From assembly GCF_019969725.1 (NCBI RefSeq), contig NZ_JAHXYW010000001.1, positions 868,001 to 932,000 on the forward strand: a stretch of DNA of 64,000 bases, read 5' to 3'. The notes under the pieces were generated by a model, which ran no database searches, was not told where the DNA came from, and was given only the letters and a program-made list of their open reading frames with translations. Source of the stretch: Neobacillus bataviensis. GTDB taxonomy: Bacteria > Bacillota > Bacilli > Bacillales_B > DSM-18226. Shown one piece after another: positions 36,103 through 47,031 of the stretch (positions within the stretch are counted from its first letter, which is position 1; each line of letters starts with the position of its first letter). The position numbers and the translations under genes are program-made.

Positions 36103-36140
36103 AAAAAAAGCCCAAGCAAGGTTTTATTTGCTTGGGCTTT
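36103..36140 (-). terminator. ymxH terminator
   Basis: Thirteen-base stem AAAGCCCAAGCAA with its complement (36107-36140), T-rich minus-strand tail. Confidence 0.92.
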
Positions 36141-36148
36141 AAGAATAT

Positions 36149-36391
36149 CTATTCATTTTCTGGAACATCAATAATGATCATATCCGACCCTATTTTTTTA
36201 ATATGGTCCCAGGGGACTCTTATTTCTTCACCTTGTTTGCGAAATCCAAACCATTTTACTGACGGAATGAGAAGTGCTTGGATTTGTCCTGTACTTACAT
36301 TAATTTCTAAATCGGTTTGACCAAGAACACCGAGGCGCTCTGCCTTTTTTACATCGACAATTTCTTTTCCGCTTAATTCACTTAACCTCAT
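36149..36391 (-). CDS. ymxH: YlmC/YmxH family PRC-barrel protein
   Basis: 80 residues, starting M-R-L-S-E-L-S-G-K-E-I-V-D-V, with G-V-L-G-Q-T-D-L-E-I and V-P-W-D-H-I-K-K-I-G-S-D-M-I-I-I-D. PRC-barrel-like, linked to sporulation by family and by conserved position between mlpA and dpaA. No known reaction. The start is preceded by GGGGAG. Confidence 0.9.
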   Translation of the reverse strand: MRLSELSGKEIVDVKKAERLGVLGQTDLEINVSTGQIQALLIPSVKWFGFRKQGEEIRVPWDHIKKIGSDMIIIDVPENE

Positions 36392-36458
36392 TTAAAAGAA
36401 CTCCCCTCTTCTCCCTTTACTAATAGTTTATAGATGGAGTCCTTTATTTAGAATAAAG

Positions 36459-36488
36459 AAAAAACAGTTCGTACAGGAACTGTTTTTT
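36459..36488 (-). terminator. mlpA terminator
   Basis: AAAAAACAGTTC pairs with its complement (36459-36488), ending in a T run on the minus strand. It overlaps the mlpA end. Confidence 0.9.
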
Positions 36489-37725
36489 AAGCAAGTTTAT
36501 TTGGGAATTCTCCATCTGGACTAATTAAGGTCACAGAATACTTATCATTAAATACTTGTCGGGCCATTTCATCGACACTGTTTTTTGAAACTAGATCAAT
36601 TTGTTCGATAATTTCATCCAATGAACGATGGCGTTTTAACAGCAGTTCATTTTTACCATTGCGGCTCATTCTGCTATTGGTACTTTCTAAGCTTAACATC
36701 AAGCTTCCTTTTAACTGTTCTTTACTATTAATTAATTCTTTTTCGGTAATGCCGTTTTGTTTCAATTTATCCAGGGTTTCTTGGATCGTCTCAAATAACA
36801 CATCCAGTTGTTTCGCTCCAGTTCCACCATATACCGTTACCACGCCGCTATCCTGATAGGCTGAGTGATACGAAAAAACGGAGTAAGCTAAGCCTCGTTG
36901 TTCACGAACTTCTTGGAACAATCTTGAACTCATGCTGCCGCCTAATATATTGTTCAGGGTAATAAGACTATAAATGTCTTCATGTCCCACCTTTAAGCCT
37001 TCAAATCCAATACATAAATGAGCTTGCTCTGTTTCCTTTTTTCGCGAAATTCGATTGGAATGAAAAGCGGGAATATTCTCTGGGGTTTCCTTGGCCCCTC
37101 CTTGATACGAGCCGAAATAGTTCTCAACTTCTTGAATAAATGCTTCTGATACATTACCTGCAATTGAAATAACAACGTTTTCAGGAGTGTATCTTTCTTT
37201 AATATATTCTTTAAGTGTCTCACCACTAAAGGTATTTAATGTTTCTTCCGTACCTAAAATGGGGTATCCAAGCGGATGATCTTCATATATAGCCCTGCTT
37301 AATAAATCATGAACAATATCGTCTGGTGTATCTTCATACATTTTTATTTCTTCCAAGACAACATTTTTCTCTTTCTTTAATTCCTCTTCCACAAAAGTGG
37401 AATTAAAAAACATATCTGCTAATACATCTAAAGCAAATTTGGAATGGGTATCAAGAACCTTTGCATAATAGCAAGTGTACTCCTTTGAGGTAAAGGCATT
37501 AACCTGGCCTCCAATGCTGTCAAAGGACTCAGCAATTTCCTTAGCAGTACGTGTAGATGTTCCTTTAAAGAACATGTGCTCCAGGAAATGAGAAATACCA
37601 TTTCTCGCAGGATCTTCATTCCTAGAACCAGTTCCAATCCAAATTCCAATTGCAACAGATCGTACGGTAGGAATATTTTCTAATACAATTCTTACTCCAT
37701 TTTGGCAAGTGTATTTATTTATCAT
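36487..37725 (-). CDS. mlpA: M16-family zinc peptidase MlpA (YmxG)
   Basis: 412 residues with an intact H-F-L-E-H-M-F-F motif at about residues 46-53 and the second-half G-S-M-S-S-R-L-F-Q-E-V-R-E-Q-R-G-L-A-Y region. It resembles the processing-peptidase beta subunit. In B. subtilis mlpA affects extracellular protease levels. It stands with pnp-ylxY upstream and ymxH downstream, as usual. A third M16 gene in this window besides ymfF and ymfH. Confidence 0.94.
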   Translation of the reverse strand: MINKYTCQNGVRIVLENIPTVRSVAIGIWIGTGSRNEDPARNGISHFLEHMFFKGTSTRTAKEIAESFDSIGGQVNAFTSKEYTCYYAKVLDTHSKFALDVLADMFFNSTFVEEELKKEKNVVLEEIKMYEDTPDDIVHDLLSRAIYEDHPLGYPILGTEETLNTFSGETLKEYIKERYTPENVVISIAGNVSEAFIQEVENYFGSYQGGAKETPENIPAFHSNRISRKKETEQAHLCIGFEGLKVGHEDIYSLITLNNILGGSMSSRLFQEVREQRGLAYSVFSYHSAYQDSGVVTVYGGTGAKQLDVLFETIQETLDKLKQNGITEKELINSKEQLKGSLMLSLESTNSRMSRNGKNELLLKRHRSLDEIIEQIDLVSKNSVDEMARQVFNDKYSVTLISPDGEFPNKLA

Positions 37726-37823
37726 CGACTTCCTCCTGTCTCTAAACAGCAGATGTTACTATCCAATTGTTAATTATACTTTTAATGTCTATTTTCTCCA
37801 AACTTTTGGAACTCTTACTTTAT

Positions 37824-38771
37824 TTATTTTATGATTCTATTTTCACTCATTAACTCCGAAACCGTACCAATCTTTAAATTTTTTTGTTCAATTAGCGTGA
37901 TTAAACGATCCAGCGATTTTGCGGTGGATTCAGTTGGATGCATGAGAACCATAGAACCATTATTAATTTTTGTTATGACCCGATTAATTAATACTTCAGG
38001 GGAAGGCTTTTGCCAATCAATAGTATCAACAGTCCACATGACTGTTTTCATGTGTAATTCATTGGCTACTTTTACTGTTTCATCCCTGTAACTTCCGCTT
38101 GGAGGAGCAAACCATTCACTTTTTTCACCAGTAGCTGCTTCAATCACTTCATTTGTCCTGATTATTTGCTGCCTTGCCTGAGCGGCGGTCAGTCTTTTCA
38201 TATCTGGGTGGGAATAGGAATGATTGCCTACCTCATGACCAGCACTGACTATCATTTTTGCAAGCTCTGGATTGTTTTTGACCCAATTACCTTCCAGAAA
38301 AAAACTGGTGGAAATATGATGTTCTTTCAGCGTTGCGAGCATTTGTGATAAATATTCATTGCCCCAGGCAACATTGATGATAAAGGAAACCATCGGTTTA
38401 TCTGGGTTGCCTTTATAAATCGGGGAAGGCGGCAAATCATTAAGGTGAACCTTTGGTTTAATTTGTGTAAAAACCAGTTTATTTTTATCAAAAATGCCTT
38501 TTGATTTCATATTTTTATATGAGGCTGCAATATTTACCTTCAGTCCATTATATCCAGGAATGGCCTTCCATACTGGATCTATTTTGGCATCGGAAGGTGA
38601 AATTTCATATGTAGGCGCCTTTTTCTCAATTGTTTGATAAAGAGAATCGGTCTGTTTTGCTGCCGGAAGTGATGTTTCCGTCAATTTGGTAACATATCTG
38701 TTTACAAATGGATTGTTGACTGATATCCATGCAATTAAAATAATAATCATCAAAATAAATGACTTTCTCAT
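37824..38771 (-). CDS. ylxY: YlxY, polysaccharide deacetylase-like protein
   Basis: 315 residues. An N-terminal membrane anchor (I-L-M-I-I-I-L-I-A-W-I near 5-16) and a NodB-homology domain from ~120: V-S-F-I-I-N-V-A-W-G-N-E-Y in place of the usual TFDDG, G-H-E-V-G-N-H-S-Y-S-H-P-D-M near 190 and W-F-A-P-P-S-G-S-Y-R. The missing first Asp pair argues against normal deacetylase activity, as in B. subtilis YlxY. ATG at 38771 is chosen for GAAGGGGG upstream and for agreement with B. subtilis. Confidence 0.92.
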   Translation of the reverse strand: MRKSFILMIIILIAWISVNNPFVNRYVTKLTETSLPAAKQTDSLYQTIEKKAPTYEISPSDAKIDPVWKAIPGYNGLKVNIAASYKNMKSKGIFDKNKLVFTQIKPKVHLNDLPPSPIYKGNPDKPMVSFIINVAWGNEYLSQMLATLKEHHISTSFFLEGNWVKNNPELAKMIVSAGHEVGNHSYSHPDMKRLTAAQARQQIIRTNEVIEAATGEKSEWFAPPSGSYRDETVKVANELHMKTVMWTVDTIDWQKPSPEVLINRVITKINNGSMVLMHPTESTAKSLDRLITLIEQKNLKIGTVSELMSENRIIK

Positions 38772-38823
38772 CAGCGCTCTTCCCCCTTCCATAAAGAATA
38801 TGTACAAAGAGGACAAGGTAGAA

Positions 38824-38894
38824 CGAAAAGCGAAAGCGCCTTGATCAGGGAAAAAAATAGTTCATTTTTTCCTAGGCGATGAAGCTAGACATAC
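38824..38894. repeat. Dispersed intergenic dyad element, copy B
   Basis: AAAAGCGAAAGCGCC, CTTGATCAGG, AGTTCATTTTTT, then CCTAGGCGATGAAGCTAGAC. About 50 of the first 56 bases match copy A at 30.96 kb. Same orientation and same placement: between the terminator of the upstream gene (pnp) and the next gene (ylxY). The right end carries the GCTAGAC tail seen in copy C. Confidence 0.75.
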
Positions 38895-38899
38895 ATACG

Positions 38900-38927
38900 A
38901 AAAGTCAGGAGCGCCCCCCTGACTTTC
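38900..38927 (-). terminator. pnp terminator
   Basis: Nine-base stem AAAGTCAGG with its complement (38901-38926); short T run on the minus strand. Confidence 0.75.
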
Positions 38928-38942
38928 CTATTTATAAATGTA

Positions 38943-41060
38943 TTATTTTGATTCTTCTGCTTTTTCCTTCTGTTCCTTTAAAACGGCCTTTCGTGATAGG
39001 TTAACCCGGCCTTGCTTATCTATTTCTGTTACTTTTACTAACAGTTCGTCGCCGATTTTTACAACGTCCTCGACCTTGCCCACACGCTCTTCGGCAAGTT
39101 CAGAAATATGGACCAAACCATCTTTTCCGGCAAAAATTTCGACGAATGCACCAAATTTTTCAATCCGCTTCACTTTTCCTAGGTACATCTGTCCAACTTC
39201 CACTTCGCGAACAATATCCTCAATGATTTTCTTCGCTTTTTGGTTCATTTCTTGGTTAGCAGAGGCGATGAAGATCGTACCATCCTGTTCAATATCGATC
39301 TTAACACCAGTTTCTTCAATAATTTTATTGATTTGTTTTCCACTTGGTCCAATAACATCACGAATCTTATCAGGGTTGATGGCCATCGTTAAGATTTTTG
39401 GAGCAAATTGTGAAAGTTCCGCTCTTGGTTCCGCTAATGTAGCAAGCATGGAGTTTAAAATATGCATTCTTCCAACCTTCGCTTGCTGCAGAGCCTCTTC
39501 TAAAATTTCACGGGAAAGACCTTCAATTTTTATATCCATTTGCAATGCTGTTACGCCTTTTGCAGTTCCAGCTACCTTAAAATCCATGTCTCCAAGATGA
39601 TCTTCCATACCTTGAATATCGGATAAAACGGTATAATGTTCCCCGGACTTCACGAGACCCATCGCAATTCCTGCTACAGGTGCTTTAATTGGCACCCCGG
39701 CATCCATCATTGCTAATGTGCTGGCACAAATACTTGCTTGGGAGGTTGAACCGTTGGATTCAAGAACCTCAGATACAAGACGGATTGTATAAGGAAAATC
39801 CTTTTCTGAAGGTACGATTGGTTCAAGTGCTCGTTCTCCAAGTGCACCGTGACCAATTTCACGGCGGCCTGGTCCACGGATTGGGCCAGTTTCCCCAACA
39901 CTAAAGGATGGGAAGTTATAATGATGCATGAACCGTTTCTCTTCCTCTATTCCTAATCCATCAAGGATTTGGACATCACCCATTGCACCAAGCGTACAAA
40001 TGCTCAAGGCTTGGGTTTGACCTCGAGTAAACAAACCTGAACCGTGAGTACGCGGCAAGATGCCTACTTGAGAAGATAACGGACGAATTTCATCTATTTT
40101 ACGGCCGTCAGGACGGACCTTTTCAACAGTAATTAAGCGGCGAACTTCACCCTTAACCATCTTGTCCAAAATTTGTTTCACTTGTTTCAAATCTTCATCT
40201 GTTGCTTCTTGTTCCTCATATTTTGCAATAACTTGATTTTTTACTTCTTTTATTGCATCTTCACGGGCATGCTTTTCTTGAACTTGAATGGCATTTACCA
40301 TATCGGCTTCACAAAGTTCTCTAACTTCAGCTTCAAGTTCTTTATCAATTTCATAGAGAGTTATTTCTCTTTTTGGCTTGCCAATTTCAGCGACAATTTT
40401 TTCTTGGAATTCAATCAAGCGTTTAATCTCTTCATGACCAAACATAATTGCTTCCAGCATGGTTTCTTCCGGCACTTCAAGCGCACCAGCTTCCACCATG
40501 TTAATCGCATCCTTCGTGCCGGCTACCGTTAAGTGAATATCGCTTTTTTCTGCCTGCTCGACAGTTGGATTGATGACAAATTCATTGTCAACACGACCAA
40601 CTACAACACCGGCAATTGGACCTTCAAATGGAATATCTGAAGTGCTAAGTGCCAAAGATGAACCAAACATTGCAGCCATTTCTGTCGAACAATCTTGATC
40701 AACACTCATCACAATACTAATCACTTGAACATCATTACGGAATCCATCAGCAAAAAGCGGGCGTATCGGACGGTCTATTAATCGGCTCGCTAAAATCGCC
40801 TTTTCACTTGGACGGCCTTCGCGTTTAATAAAGCCCCCTGGGATTTTACCAACTGCATATAACCGCTCTTCGTAGTTAACTGTTAATGGAAAAAAGTCTA
40901 AATTTTTAGGTTCTTTTGAAGCTGTTGCAGTACTTAGGACTGCTGTATCCCCATAACGAACAAGGACTGCACCATTTGCCTGTTTTGCTAATTGTCCAAT
41001 TTCAACAGATAACTTGCGGCCAGCCCATTCAATGGAGTACTCGTGTTTCGTTTGTTCCAT
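38943..41060 (-). CDS. pnp: Polynucleotide phosphorylase
   Basis: 705 residues. Two RNase PH domains (~1-215 and ~310-545) joined by a helical region, then a KH domain (~555-615, [12 protein letters not shown]) and an S1 domain (~620-690). [22 protein letters not shown] and [12 protein letters not shown] are diagnostic. Main 3'-to-5' phosphorolytic exonuclease, partner of RNase Y and RNase J. The start follows AGAGGGG. A leader hairpin lies just upstream. Confidence 0.98.
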   Translation of the reverse strand: MEQTKHEYSIEWAGRKLSVEIGQLAKQANGAVLVRYGDTAVLSTATASKEPKNLDFFPLTVNYEERLYAVGKIPGGFIKREGRPSEKAILASRLIDRPIRPLFADGFRNDVQVISIVMSVDQDCSTEMAAMFGSSLALSTSDIPFEGPIAGVVVGRVDNEFVINPTVEQAEKSDIHLTVAGTKDAINMVEAGALEVPEETMLEAIMFGHEEIKRLIEFQEKIVAEIGKPKREITLYEIDKELEAEVRELCEADMVNAIQVQEKHAREDAIKEVKNQVIAKYEEQEATDEDLKQVKQILDKMVKGEVRRLITVEKVRPDGRKIDEIRPLSSQVGILPRTHGSGLFTRGQTQALSICTLGAMGDVQILDGLGIEEEKRFMHHYNFPSFSVGETGPIRGPGRREIGHGALGERALEPIVPSEKDFPYTIRLVSEVLESNGSTSQASICASTLAMMDAGVPIKAPVAGIAMGLVKSGEHYTVLSDIQGMEDHLGDMDFKVAGTAKGVTALQMDIKIEGLSREILEEALQQAKVGRMHILNSMLATLAEPRAELSQFAPKILTMAINPDKIRDVIGPSGKQINKIIEETGVKIDIEQDGTIFIASANQEMNQKAKKIIEDIVREVEVGQMYLGKVKRIEKFGAFVEIFAGKDGLVHISELAEERVGKVEDVVKIGDELLVKVTEIDKQGRVNLSRKAVLKEQKEKAEESK

Positions 41061-41093
41061 ATTTTTACCCCTCTCTATCTAAATCACTTAGGA

Positions 41094-41129
41094 GGATGAT
41101 GCGAAAGAATTTCTTTCACTGTAATCATC
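41094..41129 (-). promoter_or_regulatory. Hairpin in the pnp leader
   Basis: GATGAT/ATCATC with an inner GAAAG/CTTTC stem on the minus strand, followed by CCTCC, which could pair with the GAGGGG ribosome site ~20 bases on. A possible translation control structure; not tested. Confidence 0.4.
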
Positions 41130-41269
41130 TTACTAAATCTTTTAATTATAAAAAAAGCCTAAAAAGCTTATGTTATCAAGTCAATCACATATAATAGTAT
41201 GCACAAATAAGTCCAGTCTTAAAATATGTATAAAAAATTCTTTATTTTTTATTCTTTAAAAAAACCTAA

Positions 41270-41294
41270 TAAAAAAGCGGGAAAAATCCCGCTT
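41270..41294 (-). terminator. rpsO terminator
   Basis: Eight-base stem AAGCGGGA with its complement and a TTTTTT start to the tail on the minus strand. Confidence 0.92.
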
Positions 41295-41301
41295 CTGTAG
41301 A

Positions 41302-41680
<379 letters not shown>

Positions 41681-41740
41681 CGTCAAAAAGCAAGCTAAAA
41701 CCTTAATATAATGTAGGAAAAACTCTAAGAACGACCAAAC

Positions 41741-42694
41741 TTAAAAAGAATGTCGATTTCTTTCAAAGTAGGCTAATGCCGTTAGCTTGTCTCTTTCAAT
41801 TTGGGCAACAAGCTCCTCAATTCCGGAAAATTTTTGTTCCTTTCGAAGGTATGGATGCCACTCGATGACCACTTCTTCTCCGTAGATCTCTTGATTAAAG
41901 TCAAACAAATGAACCTCAACGGAAACTCTTAAAGATTCTTTATTAAAAGTAGGCTTATATCCCACATTACACACACCGTTAAACCAAAGATGCTTAACCA
42001 TCATTCTTACTGCGTAGACACCAAGCGGAGGGATAATATATTCTTCATTAACTCCTATATTAGCAGTAGGAAAACCAATGGTTCTTCCCCTTTTGTCTCC
42101 ATGAATCACTATTCCAGAAGTTGTATAAAACCTTCCAAGTAAATTTGGCAGATCCTCCATATTCCCTTCCTTTAACATCATACGGATTCTTGTTGAGCTT
42201 ACCTTTTCATTCCCTTCTGAAAACTTGGGAACGATGGTATAGGAAAATTCCTCTCTAGAATGGAAGGGCAAGGTTTCCATTGTCCCTTTTCCCATCCGGC
42301 CATAAGAAAAATCAAATCCAGCTACAACATGTTTTACATTAAGACCAATCACAAATTGATCAATAAATTCTTGAGGTAAAAGATTGGCAAATTCAGCCGT
42401 AAAATGGACGATAAATAGGTAATCAATCCCTAATCCCTCAATAATTTTGATTTTTTCTGATAACGGAGTAATGTATTGTACATGCTGTTCACCTTTCCCT
42501 AACACAACGGAAGGGTGGGGGTCAAAGGTCATGACCGCACTTTGAAAACCTTTATCTTCAGCCTGTTTTTTTGCCTCTAATATGACCTGCTGATGACCGC
42601 GGTGTACACCATCAAAATACCCCAAGGCCATCGCAAGAGGCGGATAATCGTGTTTTTTTAAATTGAATGGAAAACTAAGCTTCTTTACTTCCAA
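41741..42694 (-). CDS. ribF: Bifunctional riboflavin kinase/FAD synthetase
   Basis: 317 residues. N-terminal FMN adenylyltransferase domain with L-G-Y-F-D-G-V-H-R-G-H near 24-34 and S-S-T-R-I-R near 160; C-terminal flavokinase domain (~185-310) with G-D-K-R-G-R-T-I-G-F-P-T-A-N-I. Makes FMN and FAD. In B. subtilis (ribC) mutations here derepress the rib operon. TTG start with AAAAGGTGAG ahead. Last gene of the nusA-infB operon. Confidence 0.96.
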   Translation of the reverse strand: MEVKKLSFPFNLKKHDYPPLAMALGYFDGVHRGHQQVILEAKKQAEDKGFQSAVMTFDPHPSVVLGKGEQHVQYITPLSEKIKIIEGLGIDYLFIVHFTAEFANLLPQEFIDQFVIGLNVKHVVAGFDFSYGRMGKGTMETLPFHSREEFSYTIVPKFSEGNEKVSSTRIRMMLKEGNMEDLPNLLGRFYTTSGIVIHGDKRGRTIGFPTANIGVNEEYIIPPLGVYAVRMMVKHLWFNGVCNVGYKPTFNKESLRVSVEVHLFDFNQEIYGEEVVIEWHPYLRKEQKFSGIEELVAQIERDKLTALAYFERNRHSF

Positions 42695-42725
42695 ATGAAA
42701 CTCACCTTTTCTTATACCGTAACCT

Positions 42726-43646
42726 TTACACTATCTCATTTCTTAAGACTTTAACTGGTTTAAGCAGCTCTGGCTTAGTTGGATGCTTGGAATAAATTGC
42801 AAGAGCCAGTCCCTCTGTAGTTTCAGCGATAATAGGTCCGTTACTTGTTTTTAAATGTTCTGGTATTTTTAATAGTGCACCATTTTTAACTTTCTCTGCT
42901 ACTGTATCATTAATCAGTAATTTCGGCAAATGAGAAAGCGCGGTTTCTAAAGGCTTCAAAATCTCTTCGATTTTTCCAGCTTCCATAAACTGTTCTATTT
43001 CATCAAAGGTAAAACAATCCTTTAATTCAAAAGAGGCCGATTGGATTCTAGTAAGCTTAGACATATGCGCTGGGTATCCTAGGGCTTCCCCAATCATTAC
43101 TGCTAACGTGCGAATATATGTCCCTTTGCTGCAGCTGACTCTAAAGCGGAACTGGATCGTCTCCCCAGAAAATTCATTCCGATCATCGAGGAGGTCAATG
43201 GAATAAATATTTACCTTCCTGGTCGGCCTTTCCACTTCTATGCCTTTCCGTGCATATTCATAAAGACGTACTCCCCCTACCTTTACAGCAGAATACATTG
43301 GCGGAGTCTGTTCAATTTCGCCTGTCAGCGACTCAAGGACCTTCATAATTTCTTCGCGGTTAATGGTCCTATCTAATTGCTTCTGTTCAACTATATCTCC
43401 AGATGCATCTTCAGTTGTTGTCGAAAAACCAATAGTTACTTCCCCTTCATAAGCCTTACCGGCATCTGTAATATACTCGGCAACTTTGGTTGCCTTTCCG
43501 ATACAAATAGGAAGAACCCCTGTCACATCTGGATCAAGTGTTCCCGTATGTCCTACCTTTTTTGTTTTTAATATCTTTCGTAATTTAAAAACACAGTCAT
43601 GAGAGGTTAATCCTGCTGGCTTAAATAATGCTAAGATTCCTTCCAA
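42726..43646 (-). CDS. truB: tRNA pseudouridine-55 synthase
   Basis: 306 residues, TruB I family: K-P-A-G-L-T-S-H-D near 8-16, V-G-H-T-G-T-L-D-P-D-V-T-G-V-L-P near 32-47 with the catalytic Asp, Y-S-A-V-K-V-G-G and R-x-S-C-S-K-G-T-Y-I-R-T. C-terminal PUA-like tail. TTG start at 43646 with GGAGAG six bases upstream. Confidence 0.96.
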   Translation of the reverse strand: MEGILALFKPAGLTSHDCVFKLRKILKTKKVGHTGTLDPDVTGVLPICIGKATKVAEYITDAGKAYEGEVTIGFSTTTEDASGDIVEQKQLDRTINREEIMKVLESLTGEIEQTPPMYSAVKVGGVRLYEYARKGIEVERPTRKVNIYSIDLLDDRNEFSGETIQFRFRVSCSKGTYIRTLAVMIGEALGYPAHMSKLTRIQSASFELKDCFTFDEIEQFMEAGKIEEILKPLETALSHLPKLLINDTVAEKVKNGALLKIPEHLKTSNGPIIAETTEGLALAIYSKHPTKPELLKPVKVLRNEIV

Positions 43647-43706
43647 TTAATTCTCTCCGATCTAAAATTAATAAATTGAAAAAAGGATAGACAAATGTCT
43701 ATCCAG

Positions 43707-44078
43707 TTATTCTTCTTCATGTTTTTCCATTGGTTTATCGCTGTCGTGTAATTGATGAAGAAGCGTTTCAATTCGATTTCCATAATCGATTGATTCATCA
43801 AATTCAAAAATGATTTCAGGTGTTTTACGCAAACGAATACGATGGCCAATTTCAGTCCGGATAAACCCTTTTGCTTTTGCCAGGCCTTTTAACGTATTCT
43901 CTTTTTGCTCGTCATCACCTAAAACTGAAATAAAAACTTTTGCTTGTTGGAGATCTCCTGTTACTTGAACGTCTGTAACGGTAACAAAGCCAATCCGTGG
44001 ATCCTTGATTTTACGGCCGATAATGTCACTTAGTTCTTTTTTCATTTGTTCTCCCACACGATTTGCTCTGTGGCTCAT
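43707..44078 (-). CDS. rbfA: Ribosome-binding factor A
   Basis: 123 residues, starting [11 protein letters not shown], with [12 protein letters not shown] and a KH-like fold. Needed for 30S maturation and 16S 5'-end processing. ATG at 44078 follows AGAGGTG; the GTG at 44087 lies inside that site. Confidence 0.95.
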   Translation of the reverse strand: MSHRANRVGEQMKKELSDIIGRKIKDPRIGFVTVTDVQVTGDLQQAKVFISVLGDDEQKENTLKGLAKAKGFIRTEIGHRIRLRKTPEIIFEFDESIDYGNRIETLLHQLHDSDKPMEKHEEE

Positions 44079-44095
44079 GAAATTCACCTCTTAAC

Positions 44096-44377
44096 TTAAA
44101 GCCAATCTATATCGGTGATCGTTCTTTCTATTTCAGGAAAAGAGTCGATTAGTTTTAATGCGGACTGCAATTCCTGTTCAGTTGAAACCCTATTAGAGGT
44201 GACCGCAACGATAGCAATTTTTGTCCGCTGCCATACATCTTGATGGTCCACCTCTGATACGGATATATTATATTTTTGTTTTAAGCGGGATATTATTCGC
44301 TGTAAAACGGCTCGTTTCTCTTTTAAAGAATGAGCATCATATATGATACATTCACAAACGGCCGAGCCTATTATCAT
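44096..44377 (-). CDS. ylxP: YlxP, DUF503 family
   Basis: 93 residues: [12 protein letters not shown] near 17-28 and [12 protein letters not shown]. Conserved between infB and rbfA in bacilli, where a role in ribosome assembly is suspected. Its ATG overlaps the infB stop by four bases. Confidence 0.92.
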   Translation of the reverse strand: MIIGSAVCECIIYDAHSLKEKRAVLQRIISRLKQKYNISVSEVDHQDVWQRTKIAIVAVTSNRVSTEQELQSALKLIDSFPEIERTITDIDWL

Positions 44378-46695
44378 TTACGCTCAATTTCTTCCATAAC
44401 GAAAGCTTCAATGATATCTCCTTCTTTAACATCATTGAAGTTTTTAATGGTAATACCACATTCGTAGCCTTGCGCCACTTCTTTGGCATCATCCTTAAAT
44501 CGTTTTAGGGCATCGATTTGTCCTTCAAAGATAACCACACCGTTACGAATTAAACGAATACCGCTGTCTCGGGTAATTTTACCATCGGTAACATATGAAC
44601 CAGCAATTGTACCCACTTTGGAAACCTTGAAGGTCTGACGAATTTCTGCCTGCCCAATAATTTTCTCTTGGAATTCTGGGTCAAGCATTCCTTTCATTGC
44701 GGATTCCATTTCTTCGATTACCTTATAAATGATGCGATGAAGCCTTACATCAACCTTTTCTGCTTCTGCTGCACGCTTGGCATTTGCATCAGGACGAACG
44801 TTAAAACCAATTACAATCGCATTTGAAGCAGCGGCAAGACTAATATCAGATTCATTAATGGCACCAGCGCCACTATGAATAATCTTAATGTTAACACCCT
44901 CAACATCAATTTTTTGCAAGGATGCTGCAACAGCTTCTGCAGATCCTTGAACATCAGCTTTTAAGATGATGTTTAGATCCTTCATTTCCCCTTGCTTTAA
45001 TTGATCAAAAAGAGTTTCCAGGCTAACAATTGATTTTTCGCCGCGTTGAGCTGCCAATGCTGATTGAGCACGAGCTTCCCCAACTTGACGAGCTGTTTTT
45101 TCGTCTTCAAAAACAACAAATCGGTCACCGGCTTGTGGAACGTCATTAAGTCCGGTAATTTCAACAGGAGTTGATGGGCCAGCTTCCTTCACACGTCGTC
45201 CAAGATCATTGACCATTGCACGAACACGGCCATAAGTATTTCCAACAACAATTGGGTCTCCTACTTTTAACGTTCCATTTTGAACTAATAAAGTAGCAAC
45301 TGACCCACGGCCTTTATCTAACTGTGCTTCAATAACCGTACCGACAGCTTTCCTATTTGGATTTGCTTTATATTCTTCCACTTCACCTACAAGAAGAATC
45401 ATTTCAAGGAGATTGTCAATACCTTCTCCTGTTTTTGCAGAAAGAGGAACAAAAATGGTTTCCCCGCCCCATGCTTCAGCAACTAATCCATGTTCGGTTA
45501 ATTCCTGCATAACTCGGTCTGCATTTGCAGCTTCTTTGTCCATTTTATTTACCGCTACGATAATTGGTACTTCCGCTGCTTTGGCATGGTTGATTGCTTC
45601 CACTGTCTGTGGCATAACACCATCATCGGCAGCTACAACTAAAATGGTAATATCGGTAATTTTTGCACCGCGTGCACGCATTGTTGTGAATGCAGCGTGT
45701 CCCGGTGTATCAAGGAAGGTAATTTTCTTACCATTCTCCACAACTTGGTACGCACCAATATGCTGTGTAATACCGCCTGCTTCGCCTTCTGTCACTTTTG
45801 TGTTTCTGATGGAATCAAGCAAAGTTGTTTTCCCATGGTCAACGTGACCCATAATCGTTACAACTGAAGGTCTTTCCACAAGTGATTCAGCTGAGTCTTC
45901 TGTAAAGTATACTTCTAGGTCAGTTGTATCAACCTTAATTTCTTCCTCAACCTCAACGCCATACTCACTTGCAATCAATTCAATTGCATCTTTATCTAAA
46001 ACTTGATTGATTGTCGCCATGACGCCTAGTAAAAAGAGCTTTTTAATAATTTCTGATGGCTCACGATATAATTTCTTAGCAAGCTCTGCAACCGTAAGTG
46101 ATTCACTAAAGGTAATTTTAGCAGGAAGCTCTTTTTCCTTTTTCTTTTGAGGTTGTTGTGTTTGCTGAACATGAGTATTATTTCTCTTTTTATTATTATT
46201 ATTGTTATTATTACGATTTTGATTATTGTTGTTATTAAAAGGCTTATTCTTAGCTTTTCCAGAATTAAAGGCTTTATTTTCTTTTGACTGATATTCCTGA
46301 TCATGCTTTTTGCCTTCTTTATTCTTTGGCGCTGTCACTACTTTCACCTTACTAGGCACAACCGTTTTATCGTCATCATCCTCAAATGCTTTAGGTGTCG
46401 ACTTTACCTGGACTTGAGGCTTATTAGTTTGCTGCTGCTGTGCAGGGCGTCCGTTTGTTCGGTTTGCCTGCGATCCCGATCCATTGTTCTGCTTTTGCTG
46501 CGAGCTATTTCCCTGCTTTTGCTGCTGTGCATTCTCTTTATTATTGTAAGTAGCGTCCAGCTTTTTAATGTCTGAATCCTCTAAAGTTGCCATATGATTT
46601 GAAACCTCAATATTCATTTCTTTTAGTTTTGTAATAATTTCTTTACTTGAAATATTATGTTTTTTTGCATATTCATAAACGCGTAGTTTACTCAT
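44374..46695 (-). CDS. infB: Translation initiation factor IF-2
   Basis: 773 residues, longer than the ~716 of B. subtilis. An IF2_N domain at 1-50, then a ~140-residue low-complexity linker rich in Q (near 57-90) and N (a ten-plus Asn tract near 160-170), a second IF2_N domain near 200-250, the GTPase domain with [10 protein letters not shown] near 280, D-T-P-G-H-A-A-F and N-K-M-D, then domains II-IV. It brings initiator tRNA to the 30S subunit. The extra length lies in the linker. Confidence 0.98.
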   Translation of the reverse strand: MSKLRVYEYAKKHNISSKEIITKLKEMNIEVSNHMATLEDSDIKKLDATYNNKENAQQQKQGNSSQQKQNNGSGSQANRTNGRPAQQQQTNKPQVQVKSTPKAFEDDDDKTVVPSKVKVVTAPKNKEGKKHDQEYQSKENKAFNSGKAKNKPFNNNNNQNRNNNNNNNKKRNNTHVQQTQQPQKKKEKELPAKITFSESLTVAELAKKLYREPSEIIKKLFLLGVMATINQVLDKDAIELIASEYGVEVEEEIKVDTTDLEVYFTEDSAESLVERPSVVTIMGHVDHGKTTLLDSIRNTKVTEGEAGGITQHIGAYQVVENGKKITFLDTPGHAAFTTMRARGAKITDITILVVAADDGVMPQTVEAINHAKAAEVPIIVAVNKMDKEAANADRVMQELTEHGLVAEAWGGETIFVPLSAKTGEGIDNLLEMILLVGEVEEYKANPNRKAVGTVIEAQLDKGRGSVATLLVQNGTLKVGDPIVVGNTYGRVRAMVNDLGRRVKEAGPSTPVEITGLNDVPQAGDRFVVFEDEKTARQVGEARAQSALAAQRGEKSIVSLETLFDQLKQGEMKDLNIILKADVQGSAEAVAASLQKIDVEGVNIKIIHSGAGAINESDISLAAASNAIVIGFNVRPDANAKRAAEAEKVDVRLHRIIYKVIEEMESAMKGMLDPEFQEKIIGQAEIRQTFKVSKVGTIAGSYVTDGKITRDSGIRLIRNGVVIFEGQIDALKRFKDDAKEVAQGYECGITIKNFNDVKEGDIIEAFVMEEIERK

Positions 46696-46716
46696 TTTTT
46701 TTCACCCCCGCAAGAT

Positions 46717-47031
46717 TTAATCGAGCAACGTTACCAGTTTCTTTGCAAATCCATCATCCATAACAGCTACAACAACGCGGGCTTCTTTGCCAATCGCTTG
46801 ACCTAGGAGAAAACGGTTCTCCACTAATTTATATGGAACCTCATATGAATTACATTTGTCTGTAATTTTTTTAGTTGTATTTTGAGATGCATCTGCGGAT
46901 AATAAAATGAGTTTTGCTTTACCGCTCCGTATCTCCTTCACAGAAAGCTCCTCACCCGATATGATTTTGCGCGCTCGATTGGCCAAGCCAAGCAATGACA
47001 TCCATTGATTTTGATTCATTTGGATAGTCAA
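46717..47031 (-). CDS. ylxQ: YlxQ, L7Ae-family RNA-binding protein
   Basis: About 100-104 residues, L7Ae/L30e fold: [16 protein letters not shown] and [11 protein letters not shown]. Kink-turn binding is known for the family. The start is either the TTG at 47031, overlapping the ylxR stop, or the ATG at 47019, which gives the 100-residue B. subtilis length; neither has ideal spacing. Confidence 0.92.
   Translation of the reverse strand: MTIQMNQNQWMSLLGLANRARKIISGEELSVKEIRSGKAKLILLSADASQNTTKKITDKCNSYEVPYKLVENRFLLGQAIGKEARVVVAVMDDGFAKKLVTLLD

Noticed and set aside
45413..45847. 144-codon plus-strand frame opposite infB
   Set aside because: Antisense shadow of the IF-2 GTPase domain; no start signal and no sensible product.
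46185..46240. Short tandem TTA/TTG repeat
   Set aside because: It is the coding DNA of the IF-2 poly-Asn tract, not a separate repeat locus or CRISPR.
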